DNA of 64,000 nt from Thalassobius sp034670005 (lineage in GTDB: Bacteria; Pseudomonadota; Alphaproteobacteria; Rhodobacterales; Rhodobacteraceae), in contig NZ_JAXMOH010000008.1 in NCBI RefSeq assembly GCF_034670005.1, forward strand, positions 120,265 through 184,264, in the 5' to 3' direction. Made by a program: the position numbers and the translations under genes. Of the stretch, positions 8,330 through 15,977 are shown in pieces. Under the pieces are notes generated by a model that did no database searches, was not told the origin of the DNA, and worked only from the letters and a program-made list of their open reading frames with translations. The stretch's first letter is position 1. Each line of letters opens with the position of its first letter.

Positions 8330-8361
8330 CACGAAATGCGCCTATGGCCGCACGAAATGCG
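8330..8361 (-). promoter_or_regulatory. LytTR-type direct repeat upstream of coxM
   Basis: The 11-mer CACGAAATGCG occurs twice, at 8330-8340 and 8351-8361, exactly 21 bases apart. Two imperfect direct repeats about two helical turns apart is the layout bound by LytTR DNA-binding domains in general. The pair starts 5 bases past the coxC stop and about 100-130 bases upstream of the coxM ATG, and coxC encodes a LytTR protein. I infer that this is the operator for coxM-G; the match is by spacing and context, not by a known consensus. Confidence 0.6.
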
Positions 8362-8365
8362 AAAG

Positions 8366-9499
8366 CTATCGGCCAAGCAGGTCGCGGACGACCTTCATGT
8401 TGGACCTGCTCACCGGAACGGGTGGCAAATCATCCGTCGCAAAGCGGCAAACGCCGTTATCCTTGAACCGTTCGAAGTGTTTGACGTGCGTTGGGTTCAC
8501 CAGATAGCTGCGGTGGGTCTTGATAAACCCGGCAGCATTCAGCCGCGTGGCGGCTTCGGTGATCGGCCACGCGCAGAAATGCTGCGCGTCATGTGTATAG
8601 ACATTGGTATAGTGGCCTTCGGCCCGGACAAAGGCGACCTGTGCGGGATCAATCACATGCGTGATGCCGTTGCGTTCGCACGGAATGCGCAGTGCGATTG
8701 GCGCAGGCTTTGAAACGATCGGATTTGGGCTGGGCCTAGCAGCCTCGGCCGTCGGGGCTTGCGTCAAAGGCGCCGGCGCCGGCGCAGACGGCACGAAGAA
8801 CGTCACCCCCATCCATAAGAACCCACCAAAGATAACGAAGCTTGAAATGATCACGCCAAGCGCAAGCGTTTCATTGCTCATCACCGGGCCAAATTCATTC
8901 AGGGCGGGAACTGCGATGAAACGAGTGCTGGCCGTGGCGACAAAATGCACAGTACAGACAGCGACCCCAAAACAAAGCGTGCCAAGAAGAATACTGCGAT
9001 TGGTCCGTTGTCCATAGGCGATCCAGAACGCGGCGATGCATAACCCAATCGCAGAGATGACCGACAGAGAAATCCCAAACGGTGTATAGACCGCACGGCA
9101 CAACTGAAGACCCGCCATGCCAATGTAGTGCATCGCAAGAATCCCGCATCCGACCAAAGCCCCGGCAGCAGACACCGTGGCAGGTGTCCTTTCGCGAAAA
9201 TGCAAAAGCAACAAAGCTGTTCCGACAATCAGGATCGCCAACAATGCCGATGCGAGCGTTATCGCGGCATCATAATAAAACAGGATCGGCATTTGAATCC
9301 CAAGCATCGCGACGAAGTGCATCGACCAGATCCCGCCACCCAGGGCGATAGCCGAAGCTGCGACGGATACCTTGCGCCGAGACACGCTTTGTTGCGAAAG
9401 GTCTTTCGACAGCGTCAAACCCGTGAAGCCCGCAACGATGGAAATCACCACCGAGGCGACAACAAGCGCGATGTTATAGCTCACGTCCAAGAATTCCAT
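8366..9499 (-). CDS. coxC: CoxC-like MHYT sensor with LytTR DNA-binding domain
   Basis: A 377-residue membrane regulator. Seven predicted hydrophobic helices fill residues 1-235 and contain MHYT motifs: MHFVAM, MHYIGM and a degenerate third copy, VHFVAT, where the methionine is lost. MHYT domains are proposed to bind copper and sense O2, CO or NO. A Pro/Ala-rich linker (about 238-265) leads to a C-terminal LytTR domain with YTNVYTHDAQ, FIKTHRSYLVN and PVSRS. Oligotropha CoxC and CoxH have this architecture. The gene lies directly upstream of coxM in the same direction, and a phased direct repeat lies between them, so it probably controls CO-dependent expression of the operon. Confidence 0.88.
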   Translation of the reverse strand: MEFLDVSYNIALVVASVVISIVAGFTGLTLSKDLSQQSVSRRKVSVAASAIALGGGIWSMHFVAMLGIQMPILFYYDAAITLASALLAILIVGTALLLLHFRERTPATVSAAGALVGCGILAMHYIGMAGLQLCRAVYTPFGISLSVISAIGLCIAAFWIAYGQRTNRSILLGTLCFGVAVCTVHFVATASTRFIAVPALNEFGPVMSNETLALGVIISSFVIFGGFLWMGVTFFVPSAPAPAPLTQAPTAEAARPSPNPIVSKPAPIALRIPCERNGITHVIDPAQVAFVRAEGHYTNVYTHDAQHFCAWPITEAATRLNAAGFIKTHRSYLVNPTHVKHFERFKDNGVCRFATDDLPPVPVSRSNMKVVRDLLGR

Positions 9500-9537
9500 G
9501 CTATTGTGATGGCATTAAATTTCAGACAAATCAAACG

Positions 9538-9551
9538 TGCAAAATTTTGCA
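9538..9551. promoter_or_regulatory. perfect 14-base palindrome upstream of coxC
   Basis: TGCAAAATTTTGCA is fully self-complementary and lies 39-52 bases upstream of the coxC ATG, followed by another half (ATGCAAG). Palindromes with TTTGCA halves are bound by several alphaproteobacterial regulators of acyl-CoA and central metabolism, so this is a plausible operator or promoter-overlapping site. The cognate protein cannot be named. Confidence 0.45.
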
Positions 9552-9850
9552 ACAATGCAAGCCCACGAGACCAAAGGAGAGTTTCGACAGCCGCATTGGA
9601 ATCACGCCAAATTTCCAGAGTGGTTTTGCGGTCGGTTGAGGCAAAAAAACTGCTCTCTCGATACATGCTGGGCCCACGCGACTCGGGTTTTCTTGGGTGT
9701 CGGGGCTATCTGGAAACGCTCACGCTAATCTTGGGATGATCTTACCCTGGGCGGATCGCGAAAATCTGGTGCCATTACATGCTTCCCGCGGCATTAGGCA
9801 CTTTGGATTCAACGCCGCCCTGCGGCAGCGCGACGCCCGGATTGTCACTT

Positions 9851-9895
9851 TCGGCCAGCGCTAAGGGCGAATAGGCGGGGCCAAGTGGACGTTCG
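9851..9895 (+). repeat. dispersed degenerate intergenic repeat, copy B
   Basis: Same orientation and length as copy A at 185-229, with 8 differences in 45 bases by eye. Upstream of it lies a short GC-rich segment (CCTGCGGCAGCGCGACGCCC, 9819-9838); looser relatives of that segment are visible near 15740-15772 and 39350-39376. Copies A and B bracket the cox operon. Confidence 0.6.
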
Positions 9896-10033
9896 CTTTC
9901 CAGCTTTATCGTTTTGAATCGCGATCTAGAACGTTCTGAATCATGTCTTCGGGCGAATCCCGGTCAAAACCAATGTTGATACGCATCATGGTCGCAACTG
10001 CGGCCCATGCGAAATTCATCAAGGGATTCCACG

Positions 10034-10597
10034 ATGTCGAACTCATTAACTCTCCAACTACTGTTGGCAGGTGTCCTTGTCGGCGCATTGACTGCCAACG
10101 TCACGCAGGCAGGTGCCGCGCGCGATACAGATGCCATCGCCACGCGAGAAGAAGTGCCTACCAGTGCAGGGCATGACATTCCTGCCGGAGCCTTCGGATT
10201 TCTGTTGGTCGAACGACCCCGCGAAGTAAACCTTCTTGCTCTGCGCGGCATCGCCGGAAGCGGGAAGGTTATCCTGCGCACCGCTCAACCAGGATTGTGC
10301 CTGACCATCCCGGTCCGGTTTGTCGCGGGGGATTTCGGCGGCGAGTCAATAACTGGACATCTGGCTGCCCCGATCCACTTTGTTATCACAAGCAGGCAGG
10401 TCGCCAGATCGTTGGCGAAAGGCCAAGATGTCGTCAGCGACATGTTCAGCGTCAGTGACCACATGGGTCCAGATGCAGACATTGTGCTCCAATCCGGACT
10501 GGACGAAGGTTTTGGCTTTGTCATCAACCCGGGGCGTAACATCCTTGAAGAAATCTTTTGGATAAAGGCAAGGCCCGTTTCCTGCCAGAGTGTCTAG
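10034..10597 (+). CDS. hypothetical exported protein
   Basis: A 187-residue protein with a clear N-terminal signal peptide: after MSN a hydrophobic stretch (LTLQLLLAGVLVGALTANVT) ends near an AQAGA-like cleavage region. The mature part has no transmembrane segment or motif I recognise. It contains two cysteines, LCLTIPV in the middle and a C-terminal VSCQSV, which could form a disulfide. I chose ATG 10034 because AAGGGA precedes it at a good distance; an in-frame ATG at 10007 would place a polar segment before the signal. It converges with the AraC regulator downstream, with 25 bases between the stops. Confidence 0.55.
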   Translation: MSNSLTLQLLLAGVLVGALTANVTQAGAARDTDAIATREEVPTSAGHDIPAGAFGFLLVERPREVNLLALRGIAGSGKVILRTAQPGLCLTIPVRFVAGDFGGESITGHLAAPIHFVITSRQVARSLAKGQDVVSDMFSVSDHMGPDADIVLQSGLDEGFGFVINPGRNILEEIFWIKARPVSCQSV

Positions 10598-10622
10598 CCA
10601 CGGATGACAGGGCGCAGGCGGG

Positions 10623-11645
10623 TCATCCGTCTGCGCCCTTGGCCCTGAACTGCGAAGGCGTCAGCCCTGTCACGCGTCGGAATTCCGTGTTGAAACTGGA
10701 TTTCGACAGGAAACCAGCCTCGAACATGACCTCCGAGACCGGCAGACCGGTTTCCAGCAGGACGCCTTGCGCGTAGGCGATACGATACCCATTGATGAAA
10801 CGCGAAAAATTCTCTGCGGTGACGCGGTTTATCGCGCCGGACAAATCGCGGGCCGGAACGGAAAGCCGCTTTGCAACCCGGGCCAGAGTCAGGTTGCTGT
10901 CGCGATAAAGCTCTTTGTCTTTCATGATTTCATTGAGGGTCTGCATCAATACGTGGTCCGCGTCAGACGGCGTCACACGGTCGGGGGCGTCCCGGTGCGA
11001 TACACGCAAGATCAGCGGCACACCTATCAATATGACGACAAAGACGAACCCGGCGAACAGACCCGAAACGCCGGTCAGAAGCGTCACCAGATGCGGTTCG
11101 CTCGCCACAAGACTGATCGCAAAGACCAGGCCATCAGCGGCAACCATCAGACCTATCAACGCAATCGTTGCGTATATCGCCGCACGCCACAGGCCAGTTG
11201 CATGCGGCGGTACGGAAAGAAAATCATCAGAGCCATAGCTCAGCAAGCTTGCCAGGCGCACAATATAGATACAGTTGATGGTCAGGATGAACACATCTGC
11301 AGACACCCGTACCGGTGCAGCCAGCCCAAGCAACGCGACAGCGACAAGCCCCCCATTGCGAAGCAACATACTGTTCCAGCGCTGGCTGTTGTCCAGTGTT
11401 AAGGCCGCAAATCCGAGATAGGCTGAAGGAGCCGCCAAAATGGCGACAAAGGGCTGCACGCGGGCGGGCCAAAGCCAGTCTAATGAGACCCGCATTCCGA
11501 GTAAAACAGTGACCAACACCAGACACAGAAGAAAGGCGCAGAGGAAAAACCTAGAACGGCCAGGAACCCGCGTGTTCCAGGCAAGCATATAGGCGGCGAC
11601 GGTCATCAGAAGGCTAATAAGCCAGGTTATCGGGAATGCATTCAT
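10623..11645 (-). CDS. membrane-anchored AraC-family transcriptional regulator
   Basis: A 340-residue protein with about seven hydrophobic segments in residues 1-225 and a C-terminal AraC-type double helix-turn-helix at about 240-335. The second helix-turn-helix shows the family pattern SEVMFEAGFLSKSSFNTEFR followed by GLTPSQFRA. The architecture matches inner-membrane AraC regulators in which the membrane part senses a ligand. No sensor family is recognisable. The gene has its own promoter region in the 369-base gap to psd. The targets are unknown; the convergent secreted protein is not obviously controlled by it. Confidence 0.8.
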   Translation of the reverse strand: MNAFPITWLISLLMTVAAYMLAWNTRVPGRSRFFLCAFLLCLVLVTVLLGMRVSLDWLWPARVQPFVAILAAPSAYLGFAALTLDNSQRWNSMLLRNGGLVAVALLGLAAPVRVSADVFILTINCIYIVRLASLLSYGSDDFLSVPPHATGLWRAAIYATIALIGLMVAADGLVFAISLVASEPHLVTLLTGVSGLFAGFVFVVILIGVPLILRVSHRDAPDRVTPSDADHVLMQTLNEIMKDKELYRDSNLTLARVAKRLSVPARDLSGAINRVTAENFSRFINGYRIAYAQGVLLETGLPVSEVMFEAGFLSKSSFNTEFRRVTGLTPSQFRAKGADG

Positions 11646-12014
11646 CGGCCGACATTAATAAGAACCAGTATCTCCTGACCAGACTTTTCGCTGGAAGTTT
11701 GAGTTCTGGATTTTGTGGTATCGTGGCCGGTCCGGGCTCAACGCCGGATTGCGGCGGCGCGGTGTTCCGTTTCTGGTGCCCACGTCTGCCGCGTCGACGT
11801 GGACGGCCCATTGCGCCCGTTGTGGAACGCGAAACGACTGACCGGTGCGATTCCAAATCACCGCATATCGCACTGCGGCCAAACCGGAGCTGCGTGCAGT
11901 AAACGGACAGGGGCGCAGGCAGGGCAGGTCCAAACCGGAAATTGCATTAAGGCTTTGCTTTCCAATCCTATCATCCTATGAGTCGGCTGAAATTGACCTG
12001 AGGGAAATGTTGAA
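11646..12014. other. 369-base divergent intergenic region, AraC gene / psd
   Basis: Contains no gene I can support. The middle part (about 11720-11860) is GC-rich and has short dyads and words similar to the degenerate intergenic repeats of the window, such as CCATTGCGCCCGTTGTGGAACG. The stretch just before psd is AT-richer and ends with a GAGGGAAAT close to the psd start. Confidence 0.5.
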
Positions 12015-12689
12015 ATGCAGATGCTTGGCACCTTCATCAAGCCGATGCACCCGGAAGGAAGAAAATTTGTCGCGATCTTTGCGGCGGGGACCCTCGGGCT
12101 TTTCTTTCTTTCGGTTGTTCTGGGCTGGATTGGCATCGGTCTGACGGTTTGGTGCTACTATTTCTTTCGCGACCCCGAACGGGTGACGCCCACGCGCGAC
12201 GGGCTGATCGTCAGCCCGGCGGATGGTGTCGTTTCGCTGATCGAAAAGGCGGTGCCCCCGGCCGAGCTTGGGATGCCCGCGACCCCGCTGACGCGGGTCA
12301 GCGTGTTCATGAGCGTTTTCAACTGCCATGTGAACCGCGTCCCGATTTCCGGTCAGGTCACCTCGATCGCTTATCGCCCCGGCAAGTTTTTCAACGCGTC
12401 TCTGGACAAGGCAAGCGTGGATAACGAACGCAACAGCCTGTGCATCCGGATGCAGGATGGCCGGGATCTTGCCGTCGTGCAGATCGCCGGGCTGGTTGCG
12501 CGCCGTATCGTCTGTTTCGTCGAAACCGGCGCTGAAATGAAGACCGGGGAACGGTTCGGGCTGATCCGGTTCGGGTCCCGTTTGGATGTGTATCTTCCCG
12601 ACGGGATCGTTCCGATGGTCAGCATCGGACAGACGATGATCGCGGGCGAAACCGTGATCGCCGAACTGAACGCCGCGACCAAAGGGTAG
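12015..12689 (+). CDS. psd: phosphatidylserine decarboxylase proenzyme
   Basis: A 224-residue member of the short (type A related) phosphatidylserine decarboxylases. It converts phosphatidylserine to phosphatidylethanolamine at the inner membrane. An N-terminal hydrophobic hairpin (AIFAAGTLGLFFLSVVLGWI, about 19-38) anchors it. The conserved SPADGVVSLIE and VFNCHVNRVP blocks are present. The self-cleavage site is the Gly-Ser in IRFGSRLDVYLP (around residue 193), where the serine becomes the pyruvoyl group, so mature alpha and beta chains are expected. pssA follows after 11 bases, giving the enzyme's substrate, and pmtA after that uses its product. Confidence 0.93.
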   Translation: MQMLGTFIKPMHPEGRKFVAIFAAGTLGLFFLSVVLGWIGIGLTVWCYYFFRDPERVTPTRDGLIVSPADGVVSLIEKAVPPAELGMPATPLTRVSVFMSVFNCHVNRVPISGQVTSIAYRPGKFFNASLDKASVDNERNSLCIRMQDGRDLAVVQIAGLVARRIVCFVETGAEMKTGERFGLIRFGSRLDVYLPDGIVPMVSIGQTMIAGETVIAELNAATKG

Positions 12690-12700
12690 ACAAGCGCCAA

Positions 12701-13471
12701 ATGGCAAGAAATCCCGACAAAGCACCAACCGAGCTTTCCCTCCTTCAGCTTCTTCCCAACATGCTGACCATTGCCGCCATTTGCGCCGGCTTGTCGGCAA
12801 TCCGGTCCGGGTTCCACGGTCACTATGTGCTTGCGGTGCAGCTCATTCTGGCCGCCGCGATCCTTGACGGTCTGGACGGGCGGGTGGCCCGGCTTCTGGG
12901 CAGCAACAGCAAGATGGGCGCCGAGCTCGATTCTCTCGCGGATTTTCTGAATTTCGGCATCGCACCGGCCCTGGTCCTCTATTTCTGGGTTCTGGAGGGC
13001 ATGCCAAGCGCCGCATGGATCGCGGTTCTCACCTATACGGTCTGCTGCGTGGTGCGTCTTGCCCGGTTCAACGTCAGCGACAAAGCCAAGGAGGCGGCCG
13101 CCGAAGCCAGCGACAAAGCCACGGAGACGGCCAGCGAAAGCCCCTATTTCGTTGGCGTTCCGGCCCCTGCTGGCGCCTTGCTGGTGATGCTGCCGATGTT
13201 CATTTCCTTTGCGTTCGCGGATGCGCCGATCCTGCCGGGGATCGTGATCTGTTTCCACATGGTCGCCGTCGGGTTTCTGATGATCAGCCGCATACCGACC
13301 TGGTCGTTCAAGGCGACAAGGATTTCGCGCAGCAACGTGAAATTCTTTCTCGTCGGTTTCGCCATTGCCGGCGCGGCTGTCCTGATCCATCCGTGGATCA
13401 CGCTCGTCGTGGTCTGCGTCTTTTATGTCGGCACGGTGATTTGGGCCCTGTTTGGCAAAGATAAGTCCTGA
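12701..13471 (+). CDS. pssA: CDP-diacylglycerol-serine O-phosphatidyltransferase
   Basis: A 256-residue integral membrane enzyme that makes phosphatidylserine from CDP-diacylglycerol and serine. The CDP-alcohol phosphotransferase signature is complete: DGLDGRVARLLGSNSKMGAE followed by LDSLAD. Six to seven hydrophobic segments are visible. A polar Ala/Glu/Lys loop (residues about 125-148, with two similar KxxxAAxEASDKA-like units) sits between membrane helices and looks like a small internal duplication. It starts 11 bases after psd and precedes pmtA by 21 bases, so the three genes form one operon. Confidence 0.93.
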   Translation: MARNPDKAPTELSLLQLLPNMLTIAAICAGLSAIRSGFHGHYVLAVQLILAAAILDGLDGRVARLLGSNSKMGAELDSLADFLNFGIAPALVLYFWVLEGMPSAAWIAVLTYTVCCVVRLARFNVSDKAKEAAAEASDKATETASESPYFVGVPAPAGALLVMLPMFISFAFADAPILPGIVICFHMVAVGFLMISRIPTWSFKATRISRSNVKFFLVGFAIAGAAVLIHPWITLVVVCVFYVGTVIWALFGKDKS

Positions 13472-13492
13472 AATCGGAAGAGGAGCGATGAT

Positions 13493-14125
13493 TTGGACAT
13501 TAAAGCGGTGCAAACGTCCTATGCCCGTTGGGCCCCGGTCTACGACAAGACCTTCGGCGCGGTCACCAATACTGGCAGATGCCGGGCGGTCGACTATATC
13601 AATACCCGTTCTGGTACCGTTCTGGAGGTCGGCGTCGGCACCGGGCTTTCGCTGTCGTATTACAAACCCGCCCTTGCGGTCACCGGGATCGATTTCAGCG
13701 ACGACATGCTGGCAAAGGCCCGCGCGAAAGTTCAGGCGATGAAACTGAACAACGTCGTCGACCTGCGCCAGATGGATGCCCGGGCGCTGGATTTTCCCGA
13801 CAACCACTTTGACACGGTGGTGGCCATGCATGTCCTGTCGGTGGTGCCCGAGCCGGAAAAAGTGATGGCCGAAATCGCCCGCGTCTGCAAACCGGGCGGC
13901 AAGGTGGTGATCACCAACCACTTCAAGCGCCGCCGTGGCATCCTCGCCGCGATCGAAAATCTCGCCGCGCCGCTTGCCAATATTCTCGGTTGGCATTCCG
14001 ATTTCGAAATCGAGACGGTCCTGGGCGAAAAAGACCTGATCGCCGAGGAACAAAAATCCCTGCCGCCGGTCGGGATGATGACGTTTCTGGTCTTGGGCAA
14101 AACACCGGCCGTGGAACAGCGCTAA
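13493..14125 (+). CDS. pmtA: phosphatidylethanolamine N-methyltransferase
   Basis: A 210-residue class I SAM-dependent methyltransferase that closely resembles Rhodobacter-type PmtA. Motif I is VLEVGVGTGLSLSYY, motif II LDFPDNHFDTVVAMHVLSVV, and motif III KPGGKVVITNHF. It should carry out the three successive methylations of phosphatidylethanolamine to phosphatidylcholine. No ATG is in frame; a TTG at 13493 with GAGGAG eight bases upstream is the best start, while the nearby ATG at 13488 is in another frame. The psd-pssA neighbourhood strongly supports the lipid role over ubiquinone or small-molecule methylation. Confidence 0.87.
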   Translation: MDIKAVQTSYARWAPVYDKTFGAVTNTGRCRAVDYINTRSGTVLEVGVGTGLSLSYYKPALAVTGIDFSDDMLAKARAKVQAMKLNNVVDLRQMDARALDFPDNHFDTVVAMHVLSVVPEPEKVMAEIARVCKPGGKVVITNHFKRRRGILAAIENLAAPLANILGWHSDFEIETVLGEKDLIAEEQKSLPPVGMMTFLVLGKTPAVEQR

Positions 14126-14320
14126 TCCGTCCGGGCCTGACCACATTGACCGCTGCCGCCCGCCGCTGGGGGCGCTGGCGGGCCTGCTGGGGGGCGTGGG
14201 CAAAGCGCGAGGCTTGTTCTTGGCCCGAAGTGGACACCGCGCTTCCGCAGAACAGGCGAAAACATTCGCCCAGGGCTTATTGCATTTCGCACTTACACCG
14301 AATTTTCTGACGCGCAGGCT

Positions 14321-14940
14321 TTACGGCAAACGCGCCATCAAAATTTCGCGCTGCGCTGCGTAGCGTTCCGATATGGAGGCAAGCGGTTGCCGCTGCCGGG
14401 CCATGTCGGCTACCAGATCGTCATACGACTTTCTGGCCACGCTGTCCAAGGGGCGCTCGGGGATCTGAGCCCGAGGCGCCCGCCACAGGACAGCCTGCCC
14501 ATGGTTTTCCGAAACGACCTCAAAGGTCCAACTCTGCATGAAGGTCTCGATGAAATACAACAACCGGAATACGTCTCCCATCCAGGCGCGGGACGGGTTT
14601 CCCTGTTGGTCGCGTATCTCATAGCAAGCGGCCTGATCCGGAAGGGCAGCCTCCGGATTGGATGGGATCACGTCATCGATAATAATCACCCCATCAGGTA
14701 CCAGGCGTTCGGTGGCATTCAGCAGATCGCGCAATGTCTGTTCCTGAGTGTGCAGCCCGTCGATGTAGATAACCTCGAACATGGGGCGTACAGGCGTTTG
14801 GGCAAACCACTCGTCACTGGTCATGGCGAAGAACTGGGCCGTCGGCTCTGCTCGCGCGATCGGATCGAACCTGAAACCGGGATCGACAGCGACTTTTCCC
14901 GCGGCTTTCAGAGCAAAGAAAGTAACGCCTGCGCCGCTGC
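14321..14940 (-). pseudogene. 5'-truncated SAM-dependent methyltransferase
   Basis: About 200 codons match a class I methyltransferase (Methyltransf_24 type), from GVTFFALKAAGKVAVDP (just after motif I) through FEVIYIDGLHTQEQTL, PDGVIIIDDVIPSNP and a C-terminal WMGDVFRLLYFIETF region. The part before this, including the GxGxG half of motif I and about 30 upstream residues, is missing. The frame stays open to 15106, but those codons are the antisense of the neighbouring gene. The loss coincides with the loss of the 5' end of the plus-strand gene, so one deletion probably removed both starts. It could still be translated from a new start; I call it a pseudogene with moderate confidence. Confidence 0.55.
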
Positions 14941-15695
14941 CGGCTTTCGAGGCACTCTTCACCCATGTTCTCCCACAACTTGAAACTCCATTCGTGCTAA
15001 TCACTGGATCGGAAGATGTCACAGTGCCCAACCAAACGGATCGGCGCTGGCCAAAGTTTTCCGATGAACTCAGGGCGGCGCTGCACAAGCTGTCCGAGCA
15101 CCCCAAGCTCCTTCACTGGTTTGCCGAGAACCTCGACGAAGCCTTTTCTGAAAAGGTCTCACCTCTGCCTCTGGGTTTTGTATTCCCTGACAGTAAACCG
15201 ACTGCGATTTCAGCCAAGATCAAGCCGCCGACCTGGGCGCGTCCTAACTCGGTGTTATGCGCTCACCGCATTCGGGAAGGGGCGCAATGGCAAGCACGCC
15301 GCGACGTGCAGGCGCTGGCTAGTGGCGCGTGGCGAACCTTTACCCACGTTGCGGACAAAGAAATGCCATTGAAAGCGTTTCAGGAGGCGTGTCGAACCCA
15401 CAAATTCGTCCTTTGCGTAGAAGGTGGGGGGCTCGATCCGTGTCCGAAAGTTTTCGACGCTCTGCTGAATGGCGCAATCCCTATCGTCCGAGCTTCGGCA
15501 GCGAGTCGCGCCTTGGCGGAGTTGCCGGTCGCTTTTGTTGAAAGCTGGAGCGAAGACGCAGTGACGCCCGATTTGCTCGACGACTGGTCCGCGGAGTTTA
15601 CTCCGAAATTCGACGCGCCTGGAGGATACGACGCCATTCAGAAAAAAACATCACTTGATCATTGGTGGGGCAAGATACTGCGACAGTGTATGTGA
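14941..15695 (+). pseudogene. 5'-truncated exostosin-like glycosyltransferase
   Basis: About 250 codons resemble exostosin-type or related glycosyltransferases: PFVLITGSEDVTVPN, then HPKLLHWFAENL, a PLPLGF stretch, VLCVEGGGLDPCPKVFDALL with GAIPIV, and a C-terminal KTSLDHWWGKIL. This last part is the nucleotide-sugar-binding half. The expected N-terminal region is absent: homology starts abruptly at about PAFEALFTHVLPQLETPF, next to where the minus-strand methyltransferase loses its start. The open frame reaches back to 14781 only through the antisense of that gene. It probably belonged to a surface polysaccharide or protein glycosylation function. Confidence 0.5.
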
Positions 15696-15977
15696 CCGCG
15701 CGTTAGGTGCTATGGTTTCGGGCGAAAACAGGCTGCTGCCGCAGCTGCGCTGCGCTCAGAACGACGCCCGGGGAAGTACTGTCGGCTCCAGTTACATGCT
15801 GCCATTTTGCCAAACAGCGCGCATAACACACAACCAACGACGCTCCCCGCCTCGGCACAGGCTCCCGATCCTCTGCGGGGGGGCATAAACGCGTATGGAC
15901 GCCCGTTTTCCCCCCGGCTCGGGGATCTGCACCGTTCCGCGCTACAAATTGTACAAATGGCCTCAAACGTCTGTGCG

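Larger units (their letters stand above)
9500..10033. other. 534-base intergenic region upstream of coxC
   Basis: No convincing gene. The part next to coxC (9500-9660) is AT-richer than its surroundings and holds the 14-base palindrome at 9538-9551, so it is the likely coxC promoter region. The part from about 9780 to 9900 carries copy B of the dispersed repeat. Short frames here have no family features. Confidence 0.6.

Noticed and set aside
13452..13742. Plus-strand frame starting at the ATG nearest the pmtA ribosome binding site
   Set aside because: It is out of frame with the methyltransferase motifs and shows no similarity; the TTG at 13493 is the in-frame start.
12371..14203. 610-codon minus-strand open frame
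   Set aside because: It is the antisense of psd, pssA and pmtA, has no family features, and GC-rich codon use in the real genes leaves the antisense frame open.
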